This document shows positions 22,567-33,258 of a stretch of 64,000 bases of DNA, piece by piece (positions within the stretch are counted from its first letter, which is position 1; each line of letters begins with the position of its first letter). The notes under the pieces are model-generated. The model searched no databases. It saw only the letters and a list, made by a program, of their open reading frames with translations, and was not told the DNA's origin. Source of the DNA: Anastatus disparis (Eukaryota; Arthropoda; Insecta; Hymenoptera; Eupelmidae); NCBI GenBank assembly GCA_017163975.1, contig JAFFSR010000347.1, positions 3,212,001 through 3,276,000 of the forward strand. The letters run 5' to 3'. Both the position numbers and the translations under genes were made by a program.

Positions 22567-23319
22567 ATAAATAATTGAGAGTATAAAAGATAAAATTTTA
22601 CATTAACAATATAATTTTCATTTTTACTTTTTTATAACTAAATGAATTAATAATTATTATAATTTTTATTTTTTTAATTAATAAAAAACTTACAATAACA
22701 TTTTTACTTTTGCCATTTAAAGAAAAGTGAAAAAAATTTTTAAATTTATATTATTTTAAAAGTGGTTATGTAGGGCTACTGGCGATGGGTACCACTTTTA
22801 TTGTTTAATTTTTCTTTAAAAACAACAAAAAAAAACCCAACGCGCCATTGACAATACCTCGTTAAACTGATAAAAAAAATAAAAACTTCTACTTAAAACT
22901 TTCACAAGATAAACTCAAGACAACAAGAAAACAAATTTAAGCTAACCTGAAAAAAGAATCTTTTATCTTTTGTAGGAGGAGGGGTAGTAATTGGAAGGGT
23001 GATAGTAGTGGTGTAAAGAACGAGTAACAAATATACATCGATAAAATAAGGTAAATTTAGCTAAATTATCTGAGGGGGGGGGGTGAGTGACGTACGAGGG
23101 GTAGCAAAAGGGGTGTGACTTGGGTAGCAGAGGGGTGACTTGGGTAGTAAAGGGGTGTCTTTTTTTTTTCTCAAAAAAGATCATTTCTAGACAGATTTTT
23201 ACGTTATTTTGAGGGGTGGATTGTGATGTTTTAAGCATAAAAAAGAGGGGGAGGAAAAATGAGGGGTAGCTGAGGAGGTTTTTTTTTTTTTAACTATATA
23301 ATATAGGGAGATATATATA

Positions 23320-24474
23320 TCTCCATATCATAAAAAGATTTCGCCGCCACCGTGTATAAGAATTGGCTAAATTTATATAAAATTTAGATGGGAATTAGCT
23401 GAAATTTAGATAAGAGTTGACTGAAATTTATATTAATTTTAAGCAATTTTAGGTAAATTTTAGTTTAATTTCAGCTGGATTTTAGCTGCATTTTAGATCT
23501 TTTTATATTATATTCTCTCTATGCTATTAAAAGTATATCGCCGCTGTCGTTGCTATTGTCGTCAGAAATGTGCTCCTTATTTTTGGAACTACATTACAGC
23601 GTTAAATTGAGCTGGATTTAAGCATGTAATTAGCTTGAAAATAACTAAATTAAGCTGAATTTAAGCTTTGAAATAGCTGAAAACTAACTGAATTAAGCTG
23701 AATTTAAGCTTGTAGTTAACTTGGTAATAGCTAATTTTAAGTTTTGTATATAACGATGTATCATAACATATAAGTTTAAGATTAATCATAGATAAAAAAA
23801 AGGTAATAATATCTTTTTTTACAATTAGCTAACTATCCTGTAATCATTGTGAAGTTTGATCATATAAAATAATTATTAATTTTATGATTTTATTTAAAGT
23901 ATAGGGTTGAAAATATTTTGGAAAAGCTCAATTAAAGTATAATAACCAAATGATTAAATTTAAATTTTGTTAAATCAAAATCAAACACTTGAATATAGTC
24001 TTCATAAATTTTATTTTATTTTTATTTAATTTTGTAAAAGAACACGGACATCACAGTTTTCCAAATTTTTGATCCTTAATCCAAAAATGTTTTAAATATC
24101 TCTTTATTACAGCTTTAAATTGTAAAACATCAAAAAAAAAACGAGAAAAAACAATGTTTGATTGATAGATTTATAGACTATTTTTTTATTCATTATGTTA
24201 CAATCAACGTAGGTATTTTTTTTATTTAATAATCTACGTATAAAAATGATAGTTATTTTTTCTGCAAATACATTTTTAGAAATTCGTGTATATAAATAGA
24301 TCCATTAAAAGATCATTGAAGATTTACTTAAAGCAAACTTTTGAATAATTTAAATTATTTAGTAAATTTTAAATAAAAGATATTAAAAAAATTACAAATA
24401 CTTAGATATTTTTTTAAAGTTATAAAAGCAAGATGGGGGCTGGCACGTTTGCGCGCAGGGGGCTTGCCCCCTAG
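23320..24474 (+). mobile_element. Short non-autonomous Helitron (forward)
   Basis: It begins TCTCCATATC after an A and ends with GGGGG-CTTG-CCCCC overlapping CTAG (24471-24474) before a T: Helitron-type ends in plus orientation. It shares the (TA)n tract at 23311-23320 with the start of the large Helitron, so the two lie head to head. No ORF. The interior holds two zones of short repeats, near 23360-23490 (TTAGCTGAAATTTAG-like) and 23600-23740 (AAGCTGAATTTAAGCTT-like). The 3' end is firmer than the 5' end. Confidence 0.65.
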
Positions 24475-24559
24475 TATATATGTATAATACTTAAGAATAA
24501 TTAAGAATATAGCTCTACGCTAAAATAAAGCAACTTGATTTGATAAACTAAAGCATCAA

Positions 24560-25400
24560 GTCTAGTAGCCCATAGGCAGCTAAAGCCTAGTTTGACACCA
24601 CTGAGTCCCCCCGCAAACTTTTACGATCATCATTAGGGAACCAGCCGAAAGTGTGCTTTTTAACCCTAGCTACTGACCCAACATCAAAATTAAGGTCAAG
24701 ATTTGCATTAAAACCAAGTTCATTAATGAGTTTTGTAAGAGTATAGGTGAATGAATTATGCAGTGCACTAGTCGAACAGATAGGCAGATAAATATTCTAG
24801 AAAGTCGGCGAGAAGAAGAGCGGACTACTGTATCAGAGTCAACTCTAACAAAGCGACGAGCTAAGAACGTCGGAGATCTGTTAGCGATGCTTGAGTACGC
24901 CAAAGCTATCATGAAATATTTTCTTCTTCTCTTACCCGGAAGTCACCCAAGATTCAAGCTGAAAGGTGAAATTCTATCCCGAAATAGAATATTACCATAG
25001 ACAAACCTCACACAAGCATTAGGAGCTCTGTGTAGCTTAAGATTTTGGCATTTATAGGCCATATCTGGTCAGGTGTAGTCATAAATTTATACTTTGCAAG
25101 TTGCAAAATAAAGACTTTTTTCCAATCAGTTGGAAAATATAAGTACCTAAGTGAATTGTTAATAACTGAGGTTAAATGCCCAAGACCAGACGATGGAACA
25201 AAGCTTCAAAATTTCAACATTAATGCTATCACAACCCGATGACTTAGAAACTACTGACAGCACAAAGGCCTCAACCTTGGTAGCATCAACATCGTTAAAA
25301 CTAAAAACTGGAGACGAGTCTGATAAAGGAATGCTGAGAATTTCGTCAACTTCGCCCTGAGACAGAGAAGGACTATTTCTCGCCACAGGAGAATAATGAA
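24560..25400 (-). pseudogene. LINE reverse transcriptase with palm deleted
   Basis: 25386-25159 encodes the region before the palm (KSSGCDSINVEILKLC; conserved GxDxI). Downstream pieces show TDWKKVFILQLAKY and TTPDQIWPI, equivalent to the start of motif 1. Near 25050 the sequence jumps to the C-terminal end (HRAPNACVRFVYGNI, about 25000-25040, then KRRRKYFMIALAYSS). The fingers-palm core with YxDD is missing, a deletion of a few hundred residues compared with intact relatives. The remaining parts have several stops and frame changes, so it cannot encode an active enzyme. Confidence 0.75.
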
Positions 25401-25844
25401 TAAGAAGTGTTCTTGATAAGAGGTATTGTAGAGGAGATGAAAGAGAAGTTCTGGCTAAGTCGAATTTACATAGGGTCGACTATTTCCACTTAGCATTAGG
25501 AGCGGCGTCAAGTTCTGAGGCTATAAATCTAACCTTAGCAGTGTCAAGCCTGTTCAAAATATTTTTTCTCAAAGATATCTTCAGTGCAGCCGGCCCTAGT
25601 TGTCTAACGATAGACTTGATCACGTCTCTTCATTAGGAGTCTAATGTTATAAGTGAACCATGGCTTGCTTTCAGGACGAATAGCATTCAGGTTAAATAAA
25701 GCAAATTTATCGAAAGCATGAGTAATTGACTGTGACAAATTGACGACCGATTTGTCAAGCCTAGTGCATACTTAAGACATTTAAGAAATATTGTTATCTG
25801 AAGAAAACAAAAATGAAACAGAAACTACTTAAATTATTTAAACC

Positions 25845-26640
25845 TTAAGGAGGCGTCTCATGCAATGTCGCTTTTGAATTGGAAAGAAAGCCATTTAATA
25901 GGTATACATTATTAGCATTAAGCCTTCGTAAATAAAATCTTTTTGAAGGATTATTAAGCCTTAGAATTTTGTAATTTAATTTTGTCAGTTCATGATCTGC
26001 AATAAACGGTGCCTCGGTTTCAGAACTAGAAAGCACTGAATCACTATCACTTACAATGAATAAGTCCAGCCAAGTATGAGAGCAAACATTCTTACTTAAA
26101 ATATAGTGCGTTGGATCAGAAGAGGCGATGTAAAAATATAGAGACTCTACATGATTTTTAAGAAACAAAGTAGCATGGTTGTACACCAGTAGATTTATAA
26201 TAAAATTATTAATGATTATAACATTTTTGTATTTGCCACTAAGATCACCATGAACATTCAAAACATCTACTGGATAGGTCACCTTAAGTCGAGCATACAC
26301 AGCAGCAAATAAAAGTTTTTCATTCAAAACTTTAACATCCAGCAACAGGTACTCAGGCCTATCATTGAAAATTGGATGAGAGCGGTTTAATATTTTAACC
26401 TTAAATTCCTCGCGTATATACGCCGCTACACCACCACCTTCCTTACCAACTCTGTCAACTCGAAAAACATTGTAACCTGGGATTGACAAGATGGCATCAT
26501 TATCGTGCAAGGACAAAAAAGTTTCAGTCAGAGCTAAAAAATCATAACACTTGTCAATACATCAAGATTCAACTAAGCTAAAATGAGATTTCAGTCCATT
26601 AACATTGATGTGAGCAGCGAGAATGCCATCACTACGTAGA
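25845..26640 (-). pseudogene. LINE APE-type endonuclease domain, broken
   Basis: The target-nicking domain of a non-LTR element. A HINVNGLKSHF start (about 26580-26625) leads, after a stop near 26560, into a 223-codon frame (26516-25845) with VDRVGKEGGGVAAYIR, a TWLDLFIVSD motif and an IADHELT-like end. The Asp/His catalytic end motif (SDH in intact families) reads ADHE. The usual GDFN motif is not intact; the region reads NNFI. Confidence 0.78.
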
Positions 26641-26729
26641 CTAGATGAGACACCGTTAACAGGAACTGAATGATCGAAATTTAGAATGAAAACAAACATG
26701 GCTGTTGCATAAGATCCCAGATTTCATCA

Positions 26730-26990
26730 CTTTTGCAGTAAAGCCTTAAAGGCATCAAAATCAGACTCAACACGAATGGCATGAGGTTTAGTTTTTGCAG
26801 AAGAACGTATATAAACCATAAGCGCTTTAACAAAAGGATTAGAGAGCTTCTTATCACGAACAACCTTGTAAGCAAAATAAAGTAACTCGAATATTTCTTT
26901 AGGCCAGAAGCTTATCAGAAATACCTTGTCATCTTTACTGCCAATACCAAAAAGCTGAAAAGAGGATTTGAATCAAAGCTTTGGTGTAGA
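26730..26990 (-). pseudogene. LINE ORF1 fragment
   Basis: A reading frame offset from the longest ORF gives FWPKEIFELLYFAYK, a KKLSNPFVKALMVYIR segment and DFDAFKALLQ, typical of the C-terminal part of Jockey-like ORF1 proteins. It ends just before the endonuclease region. Confidence 0.6.
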
Positions 26991-27309
26991 AGCCATCTCG
27001 GAGTTAACTGCTGGTGAAATATATTCAAACACAAATTTACGTTAATTTAAGGATGACATAAGTTATCAACATCCATGTAAGTTAAAATCATATGGAGCCC
27101 ATCAGCTGTGTAAATGGTAGGCTGTTAATTAAGCACAACACTTTCATATACCTGATGTATTTTGCCAATCCGTATATTCATTGACCAGAAGTTTATTTTG
27201 CAATCGTGTTTTGACACACTGAGTGAGCCTTGGGTCAAAGATCTTAAATAGATCAATATTATAATTTATGAACCCAGATAAATTATATAGCTAAAGCTGT
27301 GAATGAGTC
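26991..27309. other. Non-coding spacer
   Basis: No feature seen; may be LINE 5' leader or host sequence. Confidence 0.3.
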
Positions 27310-27695
27310 AAGAGCAGGTTGTATATCGCTGTCTTTTTCTAATCAAAAAATTAATTTTTTTGCAAAATCTAATAGTTGTAGCAAAAAATGAGGAAAAAGC
27401 CCTATCTCGTATCATAAAAAGAAATATTTTCATTGATGAGAAAAAATTATTTTTATCGATTCGTTTTGAAGAAAACCTCGAAAAACTTAAAAAATAGAGG
27501 TTAGGGTAGTTAATTTGGTTTTTCAAAGTTTTCTTAAAAACGAAGTAATAAAAATAATTTTTCCTCATAAACAAAAATATTGGTTTTTGTGATACGAGAT
27601 GGGGCTTCCTTTTTATTTTTTGATATAATTATTAGGTTTTACAGAAAAATCAATTTTTTTTTTATTAGAAAAAGATGAAGATATACAACCTTCTG
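27310..27695. mobile_element. Foldback (MITE-like) element, ~385 bp
   Basis: Two arms of about 180 bp are inverted copies: the left begins GGTTGTATATCGCTGTC, the right ends GAAGATATACAACC. They include AGCCCTATCTCGTATCA against GATACGAGATGGGGCT. The short apex lies near 27490-27515. The outer parts are related to 31637-31745 and 33960-34080 of the giant inverted repeat. No coding capacity. Confidence 0.78.
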
Positions 27696-27779
27696 TTAAC
27701 CATAGCAACAGTTCACACAGTTGAACACAAGCAATCGCAGTGGTAATCTTGTTGACGACCTTACTATTGCATCAATATT

Positions 27780-28260
27780 TACACGTACAAATTTCTAAGC
27801 CAGATATGACGGATTTGCGAACAACACTATGGAATAAGCAAGAGTTGCTTTGAAATAAAGTCGTCTATTTTGGACTGATAGACACTCTAATTTCAAGCAA
27901 AAGGGAGTGACCTTGTCCTGCCTTCCGATTTTACCAAACATAAAATCTGATGCAAGCATTGAGGACACGATGTCGTTCAAGATTTAGTGTTTAAGGCGAG
28001 TCGTTGTATACAACACAACAGTAGTCAGAAATTGGAAAAATGAGGGTCTTAACCAGCTCCTTTCTGACCTTTGTAGACAGAGCATGCCTATGAAACTTAA
28101 GAGACTAAAGAGTGCTAAAGATGTGGCCAAGCGAACTAACTTGCTTGCTCTAATTTAATGAGCTATAATCCAAACTTTTAAGTTTTTGACAATATCAGTG
28201 TAATTGATAAGAACACCATCAACAAAGATTTTAGTACAGGACAGGAGATCAATTCTATCT
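27780..28260 (-). pseudogene. LINE reverse transcriptase C-terminal fragment
   Basis: Minus-strand pieces read IDLLSCTKIFVDGVLINY (about 28190-28240) and, further on, QDKVTPFCLKLE with RRLYFKATLAYSI and FANPSYLA (27795-27920). These match the thumb and C-terminal end of the LINE at 24540-26990, so it is a separate 5'-truncated copy of that family. Multiple stops and frame changes. Confidence 0.72.
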
Positions 28261-28329
28261 ATATAATATATAATCCACAACGAATAACATCGCTATTTCT
28301 AATCATCGAAATGTTTGTAAATTATTAAT

Positions 28330-28620
28330 CTTAAACCCATATATCCAGAACCCATTAACCCGAAACTCGTAAACTCCCACCCGTGAATCCAAACCCATAA
28401 CTCCTGAAGCCCATAAGCCCTTGACCCATAAACCTATAAATTCTAAGCCCACAAACCCTAAACCCACAAACCCTAAACTCATGAACTTTAAACCCATAAA
28501 CTCTTAACCCACACACCCTAAATCCATAAACCTTAAACCTGTACACCCTGAAGCCATAAACCCATGAACTCTAAGCCCATAAACCCTAAACCCATAAACC
28601 CGAAAGCTATTAACCCATGA
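28330..28620. repeat. Minisatellite of CCCATAAACCCTAAA-like units
   Basis: About 290 bp of degenerate repeats built from AAACCCATAAACCCTAAA with many variants. The CCCTAAA heptamer equals the plant-type telomere unit, but units are irregular and mixed with CCCATAAA. Confidence 0.88.
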
Positions 28621-28977
28621 ACGTGAAGTTTTCAGAAAAACTTGGGCTTAACATTCAAGAATGAACGATCGTATGAATACTAATGTAGATATTATGTATT
28701 ATATGTTTATATCATCAAATCCAGTAATAAACTCTCTAAGAATTAAAGGAAAAAAAGAAAAAAAAACTATCATACAAGCTAAAATGCTTTTATTGATCGA
28801 ATAGCACGGTGGTCCTCGAGTAAAGGGTACCCTCCGTTAAGATAGGCAATTTTGCCCTGTCCCTGAAATTTTTGTTTGACCTTGTAACTTTGTTTTGGAT
28901 AAAAAAAAATAGTTTTTGTCATATTTGCAGACCGCGACCCCCCCCCTCCCCCCGTCCACAACATGGAAAATAGTATA
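28621..28977. other. Non-coding, with poly-C tract
   Basis: No gene. A C-rich run (CCCCCCCCTCCCCCC) lies at about 28938-28953. A block near 28800-28860 (GGTACCCTCCGTTAAGATAGG) resembles 9225-9250, suggesting a dispersed repeat end. Confidence 0.4.
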
Positions 28978-29100
28978 TTACGCACCAAGGGAGGGAAGGA
29001 GGACATTCTAACCCGCGCGTATGTTATCGCCCGAGCCGAAGGCGAGGGCGATAAACGCGCGGGTTAAGATGTCCCCCTTCACTCCCGTGGCGCGCATACA
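28978..29100. repeat. GC-rich perfect-like palindrome (foldback)
   Basis: Arms of about 55 bp face each other: ACGCACCAAGGGAGGG...TAACCCGCGCGT...TATCGCCC on the left and GGGCGATA...ACGCGCGGGTTA...CTCCCGTGGCGCGC on the right, with a short GAGCCGAAGGCGA apex. Its GC content contrasts strongly with the flanks. Confidence 0.85.
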
Positions 29101-30485
29101 ATCTTTACCATAGCCAAGCCGAAAGTTGTCAACTAAAATTACGTATAACATAAACGTTATGCTATATTGTTCTACTAGATACACTACACGATATCACACT
29201 ACACGGTAACACTCGAAATGATGATTCATTAATAAAAAAAGAGATTATGAATTATTCTAATTTTTCATCACACACATTTTTAAAGATTCTATGCTTTGTT
29301 CTAGTATATACACTACACGGTAACACTCGTAATGATAGTTCATTTTATAAAAAAAGAATTTATTATTACTACTACTAATCTGATAGAGTTATTCTTTGAT
29401 ACACTCTGTTTCATGCACACATTTTTCATCACACACATTTTTAATTAAATAATAATATAATACAATGTATACATATACATTATAATGTATACATTTTGTT
29501 GTTTTTGTTTCAAATTTAAGAGATTTTGAAAAAGAAACAGAAAAAGATTTTGATATCTGCCTTTGTTTTGTTCTTACTATGATTTTTGATGAAGAGCAAA
29601 AAGGCTGTGTATATTAGACATTATATGGGGAAAAGAAAGAGACAGAGAGATATAACGTATGCTATACTCTGTCGTTAGCGCCTGCGCAAAACGTTCTTTT
29701 TGCTTCCTGCCCTGGCAAGAATGTGAGACTTTCGGATGAAGTAGTGGGGATGAAAGTAGAAACTTTCGGGTTGAATATGGTAAAAAATGACTTTTTCACT
29801 ATTTATTTTTTTCTCTGCATCTAGTCAATAAGAAAACACCAAGAAAATCGTGCTCGTAGCTTAAATAGTTACAAATCATGTATAATTTTTTCATAAAGAT
29901 TTGATGATGCTATGTAACCTAATAGGATTTTAAAAAAATTCAAACCCTTCCTATTTTTAAGGAAAATGCGGTACAGGGCCAATTCTTGCAAAAAAAACTT
30001 GTATTTTGTTTAAAATTACTTGCCTGAATTTTTCCAGATATTTCCTGTTGGTGCGCCATAGTTAAAAATGCAAAAAACTCATTTTTTCGACGTTTTTGGC
30101 TGATTGTAGCTCATTTACAAACTTTGTGTTATTATTTATACTATGAAATTGTATTCTAGAACTTTATTCATGAATTTAATAATGTAATCAAGTCAGAAAA
30201 ATAAGATTTACAAATATTCGCATCATATCTTATTAATCTAAATCTGCACTTGAGTCACGCTTTTGCGAGAGCTATATGGTCTATTTTTACACTGTGTAAA
30301 AAAAATGTGAGCATGCGAGAACATTGAAATCTTGTTTAAATATCTCATATTAATATTACAATATTAATTATATTTTTGTTAAAAAGCGCATATTATTCGC
30401 AATTATTTTATGACATTTGCAATCGTTTTAAAGATCATAAATGAAGTTTGCACTTATGTCATGTATTGTATTATATTATCTCCAT
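29101..30485. other. Non-coding region with a short diverged duplication
   Basis: No ORF supported. The segment with CTACACGGTAACACTCG near 29197 recurs near 29310, each followed by TTCATT..AAAAAAAG, so it is a local duplication of about 110 bp. The rest shows nothing clear. Confidence 0.4.
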
Positions 30486-30489
30486 TGAC

Positions 30490-30685
30490 ATAGGTATGAA
30501 TCCAGTAACGTAACTCAAGTAACAATCGTTAGGCTGGAAGTTATAGTCTTTACTCAGTTCTCAGATATCTATCTATGTTCTTACTCTTTTTCCATAAGAA
30601 GAATAAGGATAGAATATTTGAGAACTGAGTAAGAACTAAAACTTCTAGCCTTAGACTTGAGTTGGGTCTATGAATTCGAGCCATA
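30490..30685. mobile_element. Palindromic MITE
   Basis: The arms GCTGGAAGTTATAGTCTTT..CTCAGTTCTCAGATA and TTTGAGAACTGAGTAAGA..ACTTCTAGCC fold back, flanked by TAACTCAAGTAAC and GACTTGAGTTGGGTC. A related end motif (GGACCTAACTCAAGTAATG) occurs within the giant inverted repeat arms at 31512 and 34175. Confidence 0.7.
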
Positions 30686-30712
30686 AATCATTTTGGCCCC
30701 CCCCCCCCCCCC

Positions 30713-32444
30713 GTTTCCTGTTTACCTGCCGACGACAATTGTACGAACCAAGAGATTGCTCGCGGTTGTATGATTGTCTAGGTAACATTCTAGTTATCCT
30801 GCATAGAGTTTGTACTCGGATTGCAGTCAGGTGTACTGTAAAACGAGTCGGGCTAGAAACTGTTGATTGCGCTCTGTGCCAGGGGATTGCTCAAGGTGCA
30901 GTGAGCAAGTATACCAAATGCACTCCCAGTCCTACGCATGCGCGTTCGTGATTTGCTTGAACTGAGATAGAAATTAGCCAGATTATTGTAACTTGATCTG
31001 TAAAGAATAAAAACTAGCCAGATTATGGTAACTTGATTGATAAAGAACAGAAAGAAACGTGTAAACTTGATGCGTAAATGCGTATTAAAGCCTGTTTAAG
31101 TGTAAAACTAAGAGCAACGTTATTTGCCGTTTGTTTCAGACTGCCGAATCCTGATGAAGCAGTTAATTAAAGACTACTTTATTTATATTCAATACTAACT
31201 TCACTTTATTTTCTACTTTTGTTATTTTACTTAAGAATATATCAATTTGTTATCTTAATTATATGCTTTCTTTATTCCAATTACCCTTCCTCATGAATCC
31301 GGAAACGCTGAAGCTTCTGGCACCCTAACTGTAATTAGTAGCTTTGTTACAAATTAGAGCATCGATTCAATACTTAATATTTTATAATTATGCTTTGAGG
31401 TAATGAAGTTTAAATCTTATTCTGTCTTTGTCTCTCTTATAAGAAAAATAGACCAATGAGACAATCATTACTTGCGTTACATTTATGAACACGAACCTAA
31501 AGGTTGAATTTATGGACCTAACTCAAGTAATGATTGTTACGTGTCACATGCTTCATAACCAACGTAAACAATACGAAGGACCCCAACTCCGCTGATATCA
31601 CTACATAAAAGATTGCATAAGCAAGATAGCTTTTTTCAATACGCGATGGGGCTTTCTCTTGATTTTTCGATAAAGTTATTTGTTTTTGCAAAAACTTGAT
31701 ACTTCGATTAGAAAAGGACGGAGATACGTAACTTCCTCTTAAAGGTTGTAACCAGTGTTTTAATTATTCTTCCTGGATTTCTTACATTTTTATACTTTAG
31801 CAAACAAGTACCCACCAAGGAAGCAGAATCTGGGGTTTGAAGTAATATGCTGTCTGTTATGGTCATAAGTAAAATAATAGTAATTTTTAAAGCACTTGAT
31901 CTGCATCCAAATGCATCTGAAAACACATTTTGATGTGTAAAAAACTATTTTTCGCCTACACAGTCACTGTTTTTTGCAGTCAAGTCTCCAAATATAGTGA
32001 AAAATGCCATAAAAATCGTTTTTTCGAACTTTTGAGTATGACGCACCTTGAAATTCATAATTCTGATTCCGTCATTCGGAAGAGCAGAAAAAATACAAGA
32101 AAAAAATAGTTTAAAAGTTTAGCCAAATGAGTTTACGAAATAGATCCCGAATGATGAAACATAAAACGAGGTCGCAAAAGCTCATTTTTTAATGAGAGAG
32201 TTTGAAAAAATCAGGAAAATTCAGAGTCTATAAAAACTCCCGCATTGCAAATTTTCAGATCGTTGTAAGCAATATTGCGTCAGAAATAAAAAATCGAAAA
32301 ATCACGTTTTTGAGGTTATATAGTGAAAAGAGGGGTCTAGAGGTCTAAAAATTTGGCGAAGAAGTTTTTTTTATATGACCTTTCGAGTGGAAAAGCGCTG
32401 TTTATCAAAACCGCTGTGGGCAATTTTTACATGCTTATCCCCCT
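30713..32444 (+). repeat. Left arm of the giant inverted repeat
   Basis: It starts at GTTTCCTGTTTACCTGCC and ends ATGCTTATCCCCCT. It carries two copies of the GGRGATTGCTC loop hairpins (30742-30770 and 30874-30901), a TGATGAAGCAGTTAATTAAAG segment, and inner sequence shared with 40257-40697. Confidence 0.88.
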
Positions 32445-32941
32445 AGAGCCTTTTTACTAAACCTCGTTTCTATTTCCCAGAGTCGACAGAAATCTATTCC
32501 TAGAATGACATCATGGTCTAAGGCAGAAATAGCTTTCATTTCTAGTCGTCTCACACATCCATCTACTTCCAAGTCTACTGGTACTTTCCCAATCATTCGA
32601 GCAGATCCTTCTATGACGCTTCTGATCACTGTGCGGGCTGGTATCAATCTATCTTGGAATTCCTGGGCTACTCTTGGTCCTATTAACGACACCATTGCTC
32701 CAGTATCAAATAAGGCCTGGTATTTTCTCCCTCTGAGCACTACATCCAGAAAATTCCTATTCTCATTGCACATGCCTGCTATAGCATTGTCATCGTCTTC
32801 AGGTTCAGGTCTGATTTCGGTCGTCGCAGGTGGATATTTCCCCCCTCGACTAGACTTACTCTCTTCTGCTTGAGTCTTGGGCGTTGATATAGACGGGTGC
32901 TTCTCTTCTTCTTCATCTAATACACTTAATGCTCTGTTCAA
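32435..32941 (-). pseudogene. Retropepsin (aspartic protease) fragment of a Gypsy-like pol
   Basis: Retroelement proteases cleave Gag-Pol. The 168-codon frame has an acidic, Ser-rich start, then the active-site motif LFDTGAMVSLIG (DTGA) near residue 79 and the ILGIDF motif near residue 145, with the flap between: a full retropepsin domain of about 90 residues. The ATG at 32941 is internal; the original would be part of a polyprotein. The frame stops at 32435, a few bases inside the left arm, so reverse transcriptase and the rest are cut off by the repeat. It fills the spacer between the arms. An unrelated or same-family reverse transcriptase piece adjoins the third arm copy at 40698. Confidence 0.8.
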
Positions 32942-33258
32942 CTCCTTAAGAAATAAATCCTTACCTAATACATAAAATTAATAAATATAGGATTTTATTT
33001 TTTATAATAATATTCGTAATACTGTTTCAATACTAATATTCGTTATTCTATTTACAAAATATTTTACATATTACTTTTCTTTGGCCCGAACTTAGGCCCG
33101 AATTCATAGTCGTGTCTTGAATATTAAGTTTGACTTAAAACTTAAGTCTCGTTACTTGAGTATCGACTGTTACTTCAATTGAGTGCTACATGAAGAGGTT
33201 ATCACAGTTATTCATGATACAAAATCACAGAAATAAGATTGTCGTTGGTAAGGATGTA
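32942..33258. other. Remainder of the inverted-repeat spacer
   Basis: AT-rich, no ORF. A short palindromic patch at 33120-33185 (TTAAGTCTCGTTACTTGAG) resembles the MITE ends near 30510 and 31512. Confidence 0.4.

Larger units (their letters stand above)
21033..23280 (-). other. Helitron 5' non-coding region with cargo-like sequence
   Basis: No ORF supported. A GC-richer segment at 21360-21530 (GCGGATATCGAGCG, then AATGGCGTCGAC) stands out and could be captured host DNA. A TTTACAGTTATT-type short repeat lies at 22040-22115 and recurs in the intron at 37980-38200. The 22690-23280 part (CCCCTC-rich on the minus strand) matches 54614-55080 and 56410-56650 in the other Helitron copy. Confidence 0.6.
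14215..23311 (-). mobile_element. Near full-length autonomous Helitron, inactivated
   Basis: About 9.1 kb. On the minus strand the 5' end starts TC (TCTCCCTATATTATAT, from 23311) after an A, and the 3' end is a perfect hairpin of six G-C pairs with an AA loop followed by CTAG and a host T (14218-14215). TC...CTRR ends and A/T insertion are Helitron hallmarks. Both flanks are (TA)n. It encodes an OTU, Rep and helicase chain in one frame over about 3.8 kb, plus a small downstream ORF. Copies with matching 5' ends start at 54614 and 60212, and one with a matching 3' region ends near 62102, so both termini are supported by family comparison inside the window. Confidence 0.88.
24540..26990 (-). 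mobile_element. LINE (Jockey-like) with internal deletion
   Basis: A minus-strand non-LTR retrotransposon remnant holding, in order, the end of ORF1, the APE-type endonuclease, the start of reverse transcriptase and, after a deletion, its C-terminal end. Stops and frameshifts occur throughout. The same family appears at 27780-28260, and a related but distinct LINE lies at 42022-46990. Confidence 0.82.

Noticed and set aside
28303..28546. Gly/Phe-rich repetitive proteins on the minus strand
   Set aside because: Pure translation of a minisatellite; no start context or flanking gene.
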